Assembly (NCBI GenBank): GCA_043228905.1
Contig: JBHGNT010000010.1
Coordinates: 10,602,001-10,666,000, forward strand
Direction of reading: 5' to 3'
Origin: Azolla caroliniana
Lineage: Eukaryota > Polypodiophyta
Length of the DNA stretch: 64,000 nt
The position numbers and the translations under genes were made by a program. The notes under the pieces are model-generated. The model ran no database searches and was not told the DNA's origin. It worked only from the letters and a program-made list of their open reading frames with translations. Shown here piece after piece: positions 32,021 to 43,615 of this stretch (its first letter is position 1; every line of letters starts with the position of its first letter).

Positions 32021-32425
32021 ATGGTGTGGTTGAAAGGAAGAATCGGTCTATTGTCGAGGCAGCACGAGCAATGCTGGAAGAGAAAAGCATGCCCAAGTTC
32101 TACAGGGCGGAAGCAGTCCGTACGACCGTCTATATTCAAAACCATATCGGGGATAAGGTGTCGGCACATGAGCTATATTTCGGACGGAAGCTGAATTTAA
32201 GGCACCTTAGGATATTCTGTAGCATTGCCTATGTGCATGTGCCGGATGAGAAGAGGAGGAAGTTCAACCCGAAGTCATAGAAGTGTATCCTTGTCGGCCA
32301 CTCACATGAGCAAAAGGGTTGTAAGCGCTATAACCCCCAAACAAAACAAGCTCGAGTGAGCCGAGATGTCGACTTTGATGAGACTGCATCATGGTACTCT
32401 CTACCGACTCCGACCCGATTCCGGA
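32021..32425 (+). pseudogene. Copia D integrase, second block
   Basis: Continues D after G: GVVERKNRSIVEAARAMLEE, FYRAEAVRTTVYIQN, ELYFGRKLNLRHLRIF, PDEKRRKFNPKS then TAG (32,278), CILVGHSHEQKG, SRDVDFDETASWY. It stops at the copia C insertion (CCGGA, 32,421-32,425) and resumes at 43,397. Confidence 0.85.
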
Positions 32426-32815
32426 TGTAAAGAATCGGGTATGATTCTTGTGTAGTGGAATAGGTGTGAACTATATGTGTGTATGAGAGAGAGAGAGTGA
32501 GTGAGAGAGACAAGGAGTAAGACACAGAGTATACGCAAGGTAGATTATATTAACAAAGGAGAAAGACTCAACTTAATACAAGGTGGGAGAAGGGTGCTTT
32601 ATATAGTCACCCTCTCTCTTCATTAACTATAAGACTCATGGAGCATGGGGAATGTGAAAGCTCATAAGTTATGTGTCATAGAATATGATTCTATGATTCA
32701 TACTAAATGCTAGAATACAAAGAGGTGACATAATGGTGACTCTTGACTGTTGGAGTGTCTATTCACTCTCAAGGTGAGTTCACACACTAGACCAAGTTGA
32801 GCTTGATTCTCAACA
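32426..32815 (-). repeat. Copia C 3' LTR
   Basis: Begins TGTTGAGAATCAAGC and ends CTTTACA on the minus strand. Confidence 0.92.
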
Positions 32816-32929
32816 CGCACCCTCAAGCTCAAGTCGGGTCGGTTTCAGATGGTATCCGAAATCCGCTCTTCGCAGCTTCGTTGCGCGGTTGCATAATCAC
32901 ACGTTATTACATAGTGTCTTTAGTACTCC

Positions 32930-35900
32930 CCCTCAAGCTTGGCAGGTCAGGGATCGTCAATCCGAGATCGGTCATGAATTGCCACAACTTATCGGCTCCT
33001 AAGGCTTTAGTGAAGATATCGGCCGTTTGAAGATTGGTGCTAATGTGTTGTAGGTCGACATCGCCAGCTAGAATGCGCTATTGGATGAAGTGATAGTGCA
33101 CTTCGATGTGCTTTGTTTGTGCGTGGAACACCAGGTTCTGAGCTAGATAGATACTGCTCATGTTGTCGCAGTAAAGGGAAGTCGGATCCTTGATGGGTAC
33201 GCGCAGATCCTTGAGTATCCTTTTGATCCATACGGCTTCACATGCGGCCACTGTCGTGCCCCTGTATTCCGCCTCTGTGCTCGAAAGAGTGACAGTTGGT
33301 TGCTTTTTGCTACTCCAGGACATTGCTCCGCTACCGAGGGAGAAAACAAATCTGGAGTTTGATCTTCTATCGGCTTTATAGCCGGCCCAAACGGCGTCTA
33401 TGTACCCTTTGAGTCATATTGGCATCGCGGTCTTGTAGAGGATGCTGCAATCCATTGTGTCGCTCACGTAGCGTAGAACTCGCTTAGCGCAATCCAAGTG
33501 AGTATCACACGATGTTTGCATGAATTGGCTAAGGAGACCAACCGGATAACTAAGATCGGGTCGTGTGATCGTGAGGTAGATGAGACTCCCGATGACTTTC
33601 CGATACTAAGTCGGCTCACACGCTTTGGTGCCGGAGTGCGTATCTAGTTTGAGTTTGCGATCGAGCGGGGTTGCCACGGATTTGCACTCAGCCATTCCAA
33701 ACTTGTATAAAAAGTTGAGGATGTAGTGCCGTTGAGAGATCATGATTCCGGCCAAAGTCCGAATTACCTCGATGCCGAGGGAGTAGTGGAGCTCCTTCAT
33801 GTCCGTCATCTCGAACTTGTCAGAAAGGAGGGATTTGACCTTATTGATTTCAACGAGATGCTCACCTCCAATGACTAGGTCAACCACGTATAAGATGATG
33901 ACGATCGGACTTGTGGAATTGTCCAATTTTGACATACGGAAGCCGATTTGATGAAGATATTGTGTTATCTTCGAATGCCAAGCACGCAGTGCTTGCTTGA
34001 GGCCGTAGAGTAGCTTCTTGAGTCGGCATACAACTTTCGGATGGGTGCTCGAGTTGAAGCCGGGTGGTTGTATCATGTACACCTCCTCTTCTAATTTGCC
34101 TTGTAGAAAGGTGTTCTTGACGTCCATTTGATGGAGGTGCCACCCTTTCGCCGCGGCAAGCACAATTACGGTCCGTACCGTCATCATCTTTGCCACCGGG
34201 GCAAAGGTCTCCTCGTAGTCAACTCCGTGTGTTTGGGCGTAGCCTTTCGCTACGAGTCGCGCTTTGTAGTGGTTGATGGAACCGTCGGCGTTGTACTTCA
34301 CTTTGTAAATCCATCTGCATCTGATCGTTCTTGACGTCCCTTTGATGGAGGTGCCACCCTTTCGCCGCGGCAAGCGCAATTACGGTCCGTATCGTCGTCG
34401 TCTTTGCCACCTGGGCAAAGGTCTCCTCGTAGTCAACTCCGTGTGTTTGGGCGTAGCCTTTCGCTACGAGTCGCGCTTTGTAGCGGTTGATGGAACCGTC
34501 GACGTTGTACTTCACTTTGTAAATCCATCTGCATCTGATCGCCTTTTTGTGTGGTGAGGTGGGAGCGAGATCCCACGTCTCGTTCTTGCGTAGTGCCTGC
34601 ATTTCCTCATTCATGGATTCGATCCATCGCGGATCGTTGGTTGCTTCGGAAAATGTTTCTGGCTCGCGTACTGTCACCTCCTTCATCATAAAGGCACAGT
34701 GATATGGCATGTAGTCATTGTAGCAGAATCAGCTAACCGGATTCTTTCCACGGGTGGAGCGACGGAGATTTTCATTTGCAGAGACGAGAGCTTTCTTAGC
34801 TCCAATTGGCACATCGAAGCCGCCGAACTCATTGCCGAGTGAGTGAGTCGATTCATCGTCGTTGAAGTGATCGTCTTCGTATTCCGCCATTTTCGCCTTG
34901 CCTTTGTTCATCTTCGGGCTAGGCCGTGATGTGCTTTGATCACTCAAAGGCTCTTGTGGTCCGCTCAGTCGGGTCGTGATCGGACTTTCTTCGAACATGC
35001 GCGTAAGGCGATCTTCATTCTCTATCTCTTGTTCGGCGGATTCCAGGTCGAGCGGAGTCGGAGTCGAAGTTGTCTCTAGTGCGTACCAAGATGCGGACTC
35101 GTAAAAAACGACGTCTCGACTTACGCGAGATTTTCGAGTTGAGGGGTTGTAGCACTTGTACCCCTTTTGCTCCAGTGAGTATCCTACGAGGATACATTTC
35201 TCCGACTTCGGGTTGAGCTTTTGACGCTTCTCATCGGGGATGTGCACGTACATTATCGCGCTGAATATCCGGGTGTGCAATAAGTCTGGCTTCTTTCCGA
35301 AGTATTTTTAGTGCGGAGTGACTTCGTGCACTCTGGATGTTGTGCACCGGTTCATTAGGTAGACGGCCGTATTTGCAACTTCGGCCCAATATGACTTGGA
35401 CATATGCTTCTCATTCATCATGGCCCGCGCCACTTCAAGGATGTGCCGATTTTTGCGCTCAGCTACTCCATTTTGTTGTAGAGTGTGTCGGCAAGTGAAT
35501 TCTCGCCGAATTCCTTCCTTTCGGAGATACGCCGTGAAATTGTCCGAGAAGTACTCCTTGCCGCCATCCGATTGAAGGCATCGTACATGTCGGCCCGTGG
35601 CTTTCTCGACTTCATTCTTGAATTTTTGGAAGTGTCCGAACACTTCGCTCTTTTGCCGCATCGGGTAGATCCAAGTGTGCCTAGAGAAGTCGTCGATGAA
35701 GAGCACGTAATATCGGCATCCGCCGAATGTAGCCGGTCCCCATACGTCAGAATGGACTACGTCGAGTAGACCTTTGCTCACGTTCCGCTCTTTTGGGAAT
35801 GGGTGTCGGTGTTGCTTGCTGAATTGGCACGCTTCGCATACACCTTCAATCTCCTTCTCTTTGAATGTCGGCAGTCCAATGACGACTCCTTTCGATTTCA

Positions 35901-36409
35901 TTGCTTTGAATTTGTTGAGATTGATGTGGCCGATTCGCTTGTGCCATAGCTCTATGTTGGAGTCGGCTTTCATGCCCTTTGCGAACATGGCCAATTTCAT
36001 CTCGTGTGAGTTGAGAATGAACATTCGACCCTCTCTTTGTCCGCGTGCGATGAGTCGGCCCTCTTTTTCGATGAAGCAACCGCCTTAATTAAATCGAACT
36101 TGCATCCCTTGCTCTACAATTTGGCCGACGGAGACCAAATTCTTTGTAATGGTCGGTACATGCAAGAAATTTTTAATGTAATTTTTCTTACCTTCTTTTC
36201 TAAACGGAACATTGCCGATATACTGAATCGGGTGCGTAGTGTCGTCTCCGGTTTTGACATAGCCGGGTCGGTTCGGCTCTCAAAGTTCCCGGAACCATTC
36301 TTGATGCGATGTTATATGGTTTGAGGCACCGGAATTGACGAACCATACGTCTTCCAGACCGGAGGCACTAGTTGAGGTAGAGGCCGACATAGAGTTTGCT
36401 CTATGTTTC
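32930..36409 (-). pseudogene. Copia C pol, degraded
   Basis: From right to left: protease (VNSGASNHI, Asp changed to Asn), integrase (36,024-35,308: LWHKRIGHINLNK, CEACQFSKQH, VVHSDVWGPA, FIDDFSRHTW, QSDGGKEYFS, QQNGVAERKNRHILE), a TAG after HEVTPH, a linker (35,280-34,729), then RT. A 214-bp segment of RT is tandemly duplicated (from about 34,128 and 34,342), which shifts the frame. The catalytic box reads LYVVDLVI instead of YVDD. RNase H (33,323-33,078 onward) keeps STEAEYRGT and LYCDNMSSIYLAQN. Not functional. Confidence 0.88.
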
Positions 36410-37013
36410 TGTTAGAAATTGACGCTTTCAAAACCTTCACCTCTCGGCCACAACCGAGGAAACACGAATCAATGCAGCAGTAAATCGAAAACACAGAGAG
36501 AGACTCGAATGCACAGGGTTTAGCGTGGAAAACCCTAGACGGGAAAAACCACGGGAGTGCAAGACTCCAACTATCACTATACGCAGGGAATGTACAATGG
36601 CGAGCTGCAAGGCGACGACCTTGAGCTCGTTGTCCTCGCCACAGGCGGCGGTATTACACAGAGGCGTCGACCTCTTCCTTTCTCTCCCTCTCACTCTCTC
36701 TCTCGGCTGCTCTCACTTCGCTCCCTCTAAGTGGAAAATAGAAAAATGAGCAACAACAAAACTGTTTGCCCTAAGTCATATTTATACACATATGACTTTC
36801 GGGCTATTTACAAATATAGCCTCGAGGGCCCTTGGCAAACATATTCACAAATATGTCCCCGCATCCGGATCTCTCTCCGGGTACATTCGTCATCCAGCTC
36901 CGTAGCCGGGGTCTTCATCATCCGGTTCCGATACCGGGTACTCCTCATTCGGGTCTTCATTCCCGATTCCCAGACATCTGACCATCCCATCCGGAGGGAC
37001 CGTAATCCCAACA
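36410..37013 (-). repeat. Copia B 3' LTR
   Basis: TGTTGGGATTACGG ... TTTCTAACA on the minus strand; homologous to A's LTR. Confidence 0.92.
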
Positions 37014-37023
37014 AACTCCCCCT

Positions 37024-40000
37024 TCACTTCGGCATGGGATGTCTTTCCAGTCCGACCCTCTTCCGGCACGCTTCCAGCTTGTCGGGTGTGAGCACTTTGG
37101 TCAGCATATCTGACCCGTTCTCGTCCGTGTGGATCTTCGTCAGCACGAACTCCTGGTCTTCTATCCTTTCCCGGATCCAGTGATATCTTCGCTGGATGTG
37201 CTTCGTCCGGGAGTGATAGGCCGCGTTCTTCGCAAGGTGGATGGCACTCTGACTGTCGCAGTAGAGTCGATACTCCTCCTGCCGGATACCGAGCTCTCTA
37301 ATGAAGTCCTTCATCCATATTATTTCCTTGCCGGCTTCAACAGCCGCCATGTACTCCGCCTCCGTGGTTGACAACGCAACCGTCTTCTGCAGCCTCGACT
37401 GCCACGAAACAGCTCCCCCTGCATACGTCATCACATACCCTGATGTGGACCGGCTGGTATCTGCATCAGCCGACATATCCGAATCGGTAAAGCCATCGAG
37501 TTCGGGCTTACCGGAGCCGAATCGGAGGCACACGTTTGTCGTGCCCTTCAGGTATCGGAGTATCCACTTGGCCGCGTTCCAGTGCTCTTTGCCGGGATTG
37601 CTCATGTACCGGCTCACCACTCCGACTACATATCCTATGTCCGGTCTTGTACACACCATTGCGTACATCAAGCTTCCGACGGCAGAGGCATATGGTACTT
37701 TCATCATGTCCTCCTTCTCAGCCTTTGTCTTGGGGCTTTGCTTGCTGGACAACTTGCAGTTTGCCGGGAGGGTTGACCCGACCGGTCTTGCTTCCGACAT
37801 GTTGAACCGGTGAAGCACCTTTGTCACGTACTTCTCCTGTGACAGCCACAACTGCTTCTTCTTCCGGTCTCGGATGATGTGCATCCCTAGTATTTGCCTC
37901 GCCGGACCCAGGTCCTTCATTGAGAAGGTTCGGTGAAGCGCTTTCTTCAGCATCCGTATCTTGACCTGGTCCCGTCCGACGATCAACATGTCGTCCACGT
38001 ACAGGAGGAGTATTAGAAAGTCTCCTCCTTCAAACTTCTTCACAAACACGCAGTGATCGGACTGCGTTTTGTGGTACCCTTCGTCGGTCATGAAAGAGTC
38101 GAACTTCCGGTACCATTGCCGGGGAGCCTGCTTCAGTCCGTAAAGGCTCTTCTTCAACCGGCATACCAGGTGCTCCTTCCCTTTCTTCTCGAATCCTTCC
38201 GGTTGCTGCATGTAGATCTCTTCTTCGAGGTCACCGTGAAGGAATGCCGTCTTCACGTCCATCTGTTCTACCTCGAGGTCCATGCTTTCCACTATGCTCA
38301 GCACCGTCCGGATGGAGGTCATCTTCATTACTGGGGCAAATATCTCGTCGAAGTCGACGCCCTTCTTCTGTTGGAACCCCTTCACCACGATCCTGGCTTT
38401 GTATCTCGGGGGGTTTCCGGCATCTCCCGGTTTCAGCTTGAACACCCACTTGTTTCGAAGTGCCCGCTTTCCTTTCGGCAACTCCACAAGTTCATATGTG
38501 TGGTTCTCATGCAGGGAATCCATCTCCTCCTGCATGGCACTTAACCACCTGCGGCTATGGGTGTCAAGCTTTGCTTCTTCAAAACTCTCCGGCTCCCCCT
38601 CGTCGGTTAGCAGCACGTGCTCTGGTTCCGGAAATCTCCGGGGGGGCCTTCTCTTTCTTAGAGGATATCTCCGTTCCGGAGCTTCGGTAACCGGCTCCTC
38701 CGTTTCCTCTTCATCCGAATTCATTTCGGGATCGGGGCCGGTTCCGGTATCAGTTTCATCTTCCTCGGCCGGTTCTGTTTCTTCACCGTCTTCGGCCGGA
38801 TCCTCGAGTGCTAACCGGTCCCTTGCCGGTCGGGACTGCTCCTCGTAGAGTTGATCCTCACCGGTCGACTTGGAGCTCTTCATCTTCTTCTCCGACTCCA
38901 AGTCGGCGAATGTCTTGTCCTCCATGAAGATGATATCACGACTCCGGAATATCTTTTTGTCGACCGGGTCCCATACTCGGTAGCCGAACTCGTCATCGCC
39001 GTAACCGAGGAATATGCATGGCCGGGTCTTTGGATCTAGCTTTCCTCTCCGGTCCTTTGCCACATGCACATATGCGAGACACCCGAACACCTTCAGATGC
39101 CGGTAGGATACTTCCCTACCGGTCCACACTCTCTGCGGCGTGTCTCCGTCCAAAGGTACTGAGGGTGATCTGTTTATCACGTATGTCGCCGTCGACATTG
39201 CCTCAGCCCAAAACCCCTTGGGTAATTTCGCATGCGCCAGCATACTCCGGACCCTCTCCATTATGGTCCGGTTCATCCTCTCGGCCAGCCCATTCAGTTT
39301 CGGCGTCTTCGGCACAGTAAACTCGAGCTGGATTCCCTTCGAGCGACAGTACTCCTCGAACTGCCCCCGGTATTCCCCTCCGTTGTCCGCTCGTATCGCT
39401 TTCAGCTTCTTGCCGGATTCCCTTTCCACTCTCGCGTGGAGTTCTTTGAAGACGCACAACACTTGGTCCTTTGTCTTCAACGGTGCCGTCCACAGCTTCC
39501 GGCTGTGGTCATCAATGAATGTCACGAAGTACTGGGCTCCGCCATGTGACTTCGTTTCTACTTGACACATGTCAGTGTGCACCAACTCCAATGGTGCGCT
39601 ACGTCTCGTCGGTGGCCTTGAGTGGAAGGAGGTTCGGTTCTGCTTACCGGCCAGGCAATCGGTGCACTTCTCCAGGTGCACATGCTTCACTAGAATAAGG
39701 TTGTCTTCTGCAAGCCTCTTCATCCCCTTCTCACTCATGTGGCACAATCTCTTGTGCCACAACTCACCGGCAGTGTCGGCTGCCACGTTCAACTCCTCCG
39801 GACACAACCAGGCATTCATAAGGTACAGTGTGTTGACTTTCCGGGCCCGAGCCACTATCAGGCTCCCCTTGCTGAACTTCATTACGCAGTTCCGGATGCT
39901 ACCTGTGTAGCCTTCATCGTCTAGCCTCCCGGCCGAAATCAGGTTCAATCGAACCTCCGGAACGTGTCGGACATCCTTCAGCAACATTTTGCATCCGGTC

Positions 40001-41106
40001 GAGGTTGTCAACCACACGTCTCCTATGCCGGCAATCCGGCACGTACCTTCATTTCCCATCCGAACACAGCCATGCTCACCGGCTGTGTAGGATGAGAAGT
40101 ATCTTCTTTCCGGGGTCAGGTGGAACGACGCTCCGGAATCGACCACCCAGGTAGTCTCATCGCCGGCAATGTTTAGTTCACCTTCTTCGGTGATGAGCAT
40201 GATCTCCTCTTCACTTGCCGCGAGTGCCGTCGTTCCTTTCCGGTCCTGCCCTCGCCGATCCAAACCATTCCGGTCCGTGGCTCCCCAGTAAGCACCGTTC
40301 CGTTCCGAAGACTTCTTCGAATCGGTGTCGTCGGCTCCGTTGTCTTTTCGGTAATGCCGACAATTCTTTCGGAAGTGCCCCGGCTTCCCACAGTGGAAGC
40401 ATGTGGGCCTTCCTCTTGACTGCGACCGGGTCCCCGACTTCTCCCGTCTTTGCGGACTCCGGTTCCGTTGTCTTCCCCGATCCGATTCGGTAAGCAGCAT
40501 CTTCGGATCGGAGTCCGGTTCTTTATCTCTCCGACGCGCTTCTTCGTTCAAAATGCTTGTCTTTACCGTTTGTAGGGACAAGTTATCTTCGGTGCAGGAG
40601 GTGCTGAGAGTCACCACCAAGTTCTCCCGGCTTTTCGGCAATGTACACATCAGCATGATGGCTTGCATTGCATCCTCCAACGGGAACTTGATCGCCGCAA
40701 GCTGGTTCACGAATCCCATGAACGTGCTTACGTGTTCCACCATACTCTCGCCGTCCCGGTACTTGAGGTTCACTATCTTCCTCATCAGGGAGGTCTGGTT
40801 CAACGCATTCTTCCTCTCGTAGAGGCCCGACAGCTTCTGCCACATCTCATATGCGTTTGTGTCGTTCGCCACATGTTGTAGAACGCTCACGTCGACGTAT
40901 TGCCGAATGGTTGCAACGGCTTTCCGGTTCAGAAGCCTCCATTCCGTCTCAAGTACCCCCTTGGGTATTTCCGACCTGTCGATCGGTTCATATAGGTCCC
41001 GAACAATGAGCAGATCCTCCATCTTTATCTTCCAGTCGGCGTAGTTCTGCGCATTCAGCACCATCATCCCCGGCTGCCCGCTGCTGCCGCCTTCCATTTT
41101 CTGCAC
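37024..41106 (-). CDS. Copia B intact gag-pol polyprotein, 1,360 residues
   Basis: One uninterrupted frame encoding the whole polyprotein. Gag 1-235 (UBN2-like), CCHC knuckle 236-249, protease DSGAS 323-327, integrase zinc motif 451-484 (H, H, C, C), integrase catalytic Asp 512, Asp 574 and Glu 609, acidic linker about 745-815, RT from about 885 with YVDD at 1,036-1,039, RNase H with Asp 1,208, Glu 1,249 and Asp 1,284. All key residues expected of Ty1/copia are present. The start is MQKMEGG; the second Met (MEGG), matching A, is equally possible. With only LTR differences and one primer-site mismatch against it, this is the best candidate for an active coding copy. Confidence 0.95.
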   Translation of the reverse strand: MQKMEGGSSGQPGMMVLNAQNYADWKIKMEDLLIVRDLYEPIDRSEIPKGVLETEWRLLNRKAVATIRQYVDVSVLQHVANDTNAYEMWQKLSGLYERKNALNQTSLMRKIVNLKYRDGESMVEHVSTFMGFVNQLAAIKFPLEDAMQAIMLMCTLPKSRENLVVTLSTSCTEDNLSLQTVKTSILNEEARRRDKEPDSDPKMLLTESDRGRQRNRSPQRREKSGTRSQSRGRPTCFHCGKPGHFRKNCRHYRKDNGADDTDSKKSSERNGAYWGATDRNGLDRRGQDRKGTTALAASEEEIMLITEEGELNIAGDETTWVVDSGASFHLTPERRYFSSYTAGEHGCVRMGNEGTCRIAGIGDVWLTTSTGCKMLLKDVRHVPEVRLNLISAGRLDDEGYTGSIRNCVMKFSKGSLIVARARKVNTLYLMNAWLCPEELNVAADTAGELWHKRLCHMSEKGMKRLAEDNLILVKHVHLEKCTDCLAGKQNRTSFHSRPPTRRSAPLELVHTDMCQVETKSHGGAQYFVTFIDDHSRKLWTAPLKTKDQVLCVFKELHARVERESGKKLKAIRADNGGEYRGQFEEYCRSKGIQLEFTVPKTPKLNGLAERMNRTIMERVRSMLAHAKLPKGFWAEAMSTATYVINRSPSVPLDGDTPQRVWTGREVSYRHLKVFGCLAYVHVAKDRRGKLDPKTRPCIFLGYGDDEFGYRVWDPVDKKIFRSRDIIFMEDKTFADLESEKKMKSSKSTGEDQLYEEQSRPARDRLALEDPAEDGEETEPAEEDETDTGTGPDPEMNSDEEETEEPVTEAPERRYPLRKRRPPRRFPEPEHVLLTDEGEPESFEEAKLDTHSRRWLSAMQEEMDSLHENHTYELVELPKGKRALRNKWVFKLKPGDAGNPPRYKARIVVKGFQQKKGVDFDEIFAPVMKMTSIRTVLSIVESMDLEVEQMDVKTAFLHGDLEEEIYMQQPEGFEKKGKEHLVCRLKKSLYGLKQAPRQWYRKFDSFMTDEGYHKTQSDHCVFVKKFEGGDFLILLLYVDDMLIVGRDQVKIRMLKKALHRTFSMKDLGPARQILGMHIIRDRKKKQLWLSQEKYVTKVLHRFNMSEARPVGSTLPANCKLSSKQSPKTKAEKEDMMKVPYASAVGSLMYAMVCTRPDIGYVVGVVSRYMSNPGKEHWNAAKWILRYLKGTTNVCLRFGSGKPELDGFTDSDMSADADTSRSTSGYVMTYAGGAVSWQSRLQKTVALSTTEAEYMAAVEAGKEIIWMKDFIRELGIRQEEYRLYCDSQSAIHLAKNAAYHSRTKHIQRRYHWIRERIEDQEFVLTKIHTDENGSDMLTKVLTPDKLEACRKRVGLERHPMPK

Positions 41107-41128
41107 TGCAGTCGCTCTGATACTAGAA

Positions 41129-41763
41129 TGTTAGAAATTGACGCTTTCAAAACCTTCACCTCTCGGCCACAACCGAGGAAACACGAATCAATGCAGCAGT
41201 AAATCGAAAACACAGAGAGAGACTCGAATGCACAGGGTTTAGCGTGGAAAACCCTAGACGGGAAAAACCACGGGAGTGCAAGACTCCAACTATCACTATA
41301 CGCAGGGAATGTACAATGGCGAGCTTGCAAGGCGACGACCTTGAGCTCGCTGTCCTCGCCACAGGCGGCGGTATTACACAGAGGCGTCGACCTCTTCCTT
41401 TCTCTCCCTCTCACTCTCTCTCTCGGTTGCTCTCACTTCGCTCCCTCTAAGTGGAAAACAGAAAAATGAGCAACAACAACAAAATTGTTTGCCCTAAGTC
41501 ATATTTATACACATATGACTTTCGGGCTATTTACAAATATAGCCTCGAGGGCCCTTGGCAAACATATTCACAAATATGTCCCCGCATCCGGATCTCTCTC
41601 CGGGTACATTCGTCATCCGGCTCCGTAGCCGGGGTCTTCATCATCCGGATCCGAAACCGGGTCTTCATCATCCGGTTCCGATACCGGGTACTCCTCATTC
41701 GGGTCTTCATTCCCGATTCCCGGACATCTGACCATCCCATCCGGAGGGACCGTAATCCCAACA
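41129..41763 (-). repeat. Copia B 5' LTR
   Basis: 635 bp, carrying the 27-bp extra repeat compared with the 3' LTR. Confidence 0.92.
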
Positions 41764-41768
41764 GTTTC

Positions 41769-42834
41769 ATCATGAACATTCTGCCACGGTCGGAGTTGTG
41801 TGCATACATTCTGCCACGATCTTCGTAGTCAGAGTTGTGCCCGTAAATTCCGCCACGGTCAGAGTTGTGTGCATACATTCTGCCACGATCCTCGTAGTCG
41901 GAGTTGTGCCCGTACATTCCGCTATACTCTTCATAGTCGGAATTGTGCGCGTAATTGGTGAGTTGTCGGCTAGTGGAAGCCAATTCGTGCTTCTTCTTTC
42001 GGCACTCTTCTTCGTGGTGGCCGACCTTTCCACAATATCTGCATTCGGTTGCGTTTTGACGGCTCGGGCTAGAGTGGAGGCTCCCCCTTCTTGCGAAGGT
42101 TCCTCGTTGGCTTCCGTTTTGCGACTGAAATTGGGATTTGTTGTCGTAGGTCGGACCTCGTCCGCTTGTCCTTGGCCGAATCAGCCTCTCGCTCGTCTGC
42201 GTCCTCTTCCTCCATTCGAGTGCAAGTAGAGCATGTGGCCTTCCGAGTCATTGCTCCTTGTACGCACGTGGTTTTCTTCGACCAATAGCATTGATTGGAG
42301 CTCGAAGAAGGAGGGAGATTTCTCCCTTGCTAGAACGGCGGTTCCCATCGCGCCGAACCGTGGTGCAAGGCTACCGAGGCATATTTGCACCATCTCATCA
42401 TCATCTATACTTACGCTTATCGAGCTGAGTGAGTCGCAAAGCTCCTTGATCTTCAAGGTGTATGTCGTGATGGACATGTCCCTTTGTTGAATGTTGTTCA
42501 ACTCTTGGCGGAGTTGAAGCCTTCTTGCGGTTGTGTTCACCACAAAAATCTTTCGTAGATTTCCCCATGCCTCCTTCAACGTCTTGGCTTCGCGAATGTA
42601 GCCGAGCATGTGATCGTGAACACATGTCGCCAAGCAATACATCACGCGGCTTGCGGCTTGCTCCCATGTCACGTATCTGGGAGCCGCTTCGGCGGGTCAG
42701 TCTTCATGCTCTCCTTTGATGTAGCTCCAATAGCCTTGTCCGACAAGGTATTGGTGCATCTTGTACTCCCAAGATGCGAAGTTGTTTCAATCCAACTTCT
42801 CGGTAGGGAGAGCTCTCCCCATTTGAGTATTCAT
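41769..42834 (-). pseudogene. Copia C gag, degraded
   Basis: Begins MNTQMGRALPTEKLD at 42,834, then TGA replaces Trp before NNF. A copia gag body follows (YLATCVHDHMLGYIREAKTLKEAWGNL-like region), ending in a frameshift near 42,190. Downstream is a Gly/Arg/Met-rich repeat region (41,770-41,960) with about five copies of a 10-13 residue unit (HNSDYEDRGRMYA type), then the B insertion. A CCHC-like C-x2-C lies near 42,030. Confidence 0.75.
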
Positions 42835-42996
42835 TATGTCGATTCTTCTTCTTCTTCTTCTTCTCTCTTCGATTGCGAGCTATGTAGCGAAGCTACGATA
42901 GCGATGAGCCGGTTCTTGGTCGTCGGCATAGAGCACAACACACGATCACAATGAGGCGAATGGGCTAGATCGAGCTACCAAATCACTCTGATACCA

Positions 42997-43396
42997 TGTA
43001 AAGAATCGGGTATGATTCTTGTGTAACAGAATAGGTGTGAACTGTGTGTGTGTATGAGAGAGTGAGAGAGAGTGAGAGAGAGTGAGAGAGACAAGGAGTA
43101 AGACACAGAGTATACGCAAGGTAGATTATATTAACAAAGGAGAAAGACTCAACTTAATACAAGGTGGGAGGAGGGTGCTTTATATAGTCACCCTCTCTCT
43201 TCATTAACTACAAGACTCATGGAGCATGGGGAATGTGAAAGCTCATAAGTTATGTGTCATAGAATATGATTCTATGACTCATAATAAATGCTAGAATACA
43301 AAGAGGTGACATAATGGTGACTCTTGACCGTTGGAGTGTTTATTCACTCTCAAGGTGAGTCCACACACTAGACCAAGTTGAGCTTGATTCTCAACA
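42997..43396 (-). repeat. Copia C 5' LTR
   Basis: 400 bp, longer than the 3' copy mainly by a longer GA-rich tract. Confidence 0.92.
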
Positions 43397-43615
43397 CCGG
43401 AGGATGAGGCCAGTGAGCCTGAAACAATTCAGGTAGAAGCGGAAGAAGGCTTCGGCACTCTGGATGAGAGTCCGATCTCATTCCGGTTAAGTGGGCCGAA
43501 TGAGAGACTGAGTCGGAATGACCAGTCAAATGAAGAACCAGCGAGTAATGGAGACTCAACCGTGCTTTCCCCGCGCAAGTAGCCGGTTCACGTGCATAGA
43601 GAAAGAGAAGAAGAA
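43397..43615 (+). pseudogene. Copia D linker block between C and E
   Basis: Reads PEDEASEPETIQ, GTLDESPISFRLSGPNERLS and SNEEPASNGD, then LSPRK followed by TAG. It matches the F linker closely and confirms the D order. Confidence 0.85.

Larger units (their letters stand above)
36410..41763 (-). mobile_element. Ty1/copia element B, full length, nested in C
   Basis: LTRs 36,410-37,013 (604 bp) and 41,129-41,763 (635 bp); duplication GTTTC at 36,405-36,409 and 41,764-41,768. The 5' LTR has an extra 27-bp direct repeat (GGTCTTCATCAT unit near 41,630-41,670) and small indels. Polypurine tract AAGGGGGAG is present. The primer site reads TAGTATCAGAGC (41,125-41,114), one mismatch from the usual site. 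Confidence 0.95.
32426..43396 (-). mobile_element. Ty1/copia element C, nested in D, split by B
   Basis: LTRs 32,426-32,815 (390 bp) and 42,997-43,396 (400 bp); duplication CCGGA at 32,421-32,425 and 43,397-43,401. The primer site, reading TGGTATCAGAGT on the minus strand (42,996-42,985), adjoins the LTR. Net length without B is about 5.6 kb. LTRs contain (GAGA)n and TATATAG-like boxes. Confidence 0.95.
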
